Below are positions 29,806-29,902 of a stretch of DNA of 29,902 nucleotides, one piece after another; the first letter of the stretch is position 1, and each line of letters begins with the position of its first letter. The translations under genes and the position numbers were made by a program. The stretch is from CAYLQA01 sp964385695 (GTDB taxonomy: Bacteria > Desulfobacterota > Desulfobulbia > Desulfobulbales > Desulfurivibrionaceae): assembly GCA_964385695.1 (NCBI GenBank), contig CAYLQA010000042.1, positions 1-29,902 on the forward strand. The letters run 5' to 3'. Below the pieces are notes generated by a model. That model was not told the origin of the DNA, searched no databases, and saw nothing but the letters and a program-made list of their open reading frames with translations.

Positions 29806-29902
29806 AAAAAATGGAGTTGAAGGGAGTTATCGATAAAGCTGGGATTATTTTTGGTTCATCGTCGATGTCCGGGAAAAGCAGCTTTTATTTTCAGGAAGAA
29901 GT

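Overview
The window looks like chromosomal DNA from a sulfate- or sulfur-metabolising member of the Desulfobacterota, most likely Desulfobulbales. This is inferred from gene content: stand-alone IMP cyclohydrolase, many PAS/Cache histidine kinases with Cys-rich sensor segments, a remnant of a PsrA/PsrB-type molybdoenzyme with a TorD chaperone, and a SelD-associated flavoprotein family. No marker gene fixes the taxon. I see no rRNA, tRNA, CRISPR array, transposase or phage module.

Left part (1-2611): a 7-bp tandem array, an Hsp15-like RNA-binding protein, a REP-like palindrome pair, then nucleotide metabolism genes (stand-alone IMP cyclohydrolase, PurN-type formyltransferase, PyrR-type phosphoribosyltransferase) closed by a terminator.

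Signalling block (2670-13065): a divergent histidine kinase beside a rhomboid protease, then three large sensor kinases (Cache-PAS-HK, 7TM-like/4xPAS-HK-REC hybrid, REC-Cys-rich-HK; the last two overlap by one base) and a PilZ/YcgR-type c-di-GMP receptor. No DNA-binding output regulator is encoded, so the output is probably phosphorelay to proteins elsewhere. A rhodanese lipoprotein and a small 4-Cys protein converge next. A very large chemoreceptor with two internally duplicated PAS units follows on the minus strand, downstream of a flavoprotein oxidoreductase.

Right part (18849-29902): a U32 peptidase/RNA hydroxylation-type protein; then a plus-strand cassette of a LolA-like periplasmic protein, two FtsX/MacB-type permeases, a LolD-like ATPase and an outer-membrane beta-barrel protein. 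This looks like a dedicated envelope transport system and carries two copies of a ~100-118 bp imperfect palindrome between its genes. A decayed GGDEF fragment, a SUI1/YciH factor with a small zinc-ribbon-like protein, a duplicated-repeat lipoprotein, a TorD chaperone and an out-of-frame psrA-psrB deletion scar complete the window.

The most noteworthy items are the envelope-export cassette, the recurrent Cys-rich sensory domains, the mobile-looking palindromes (REPIN-like and the 100-bp family), and two visible gene-decay events.
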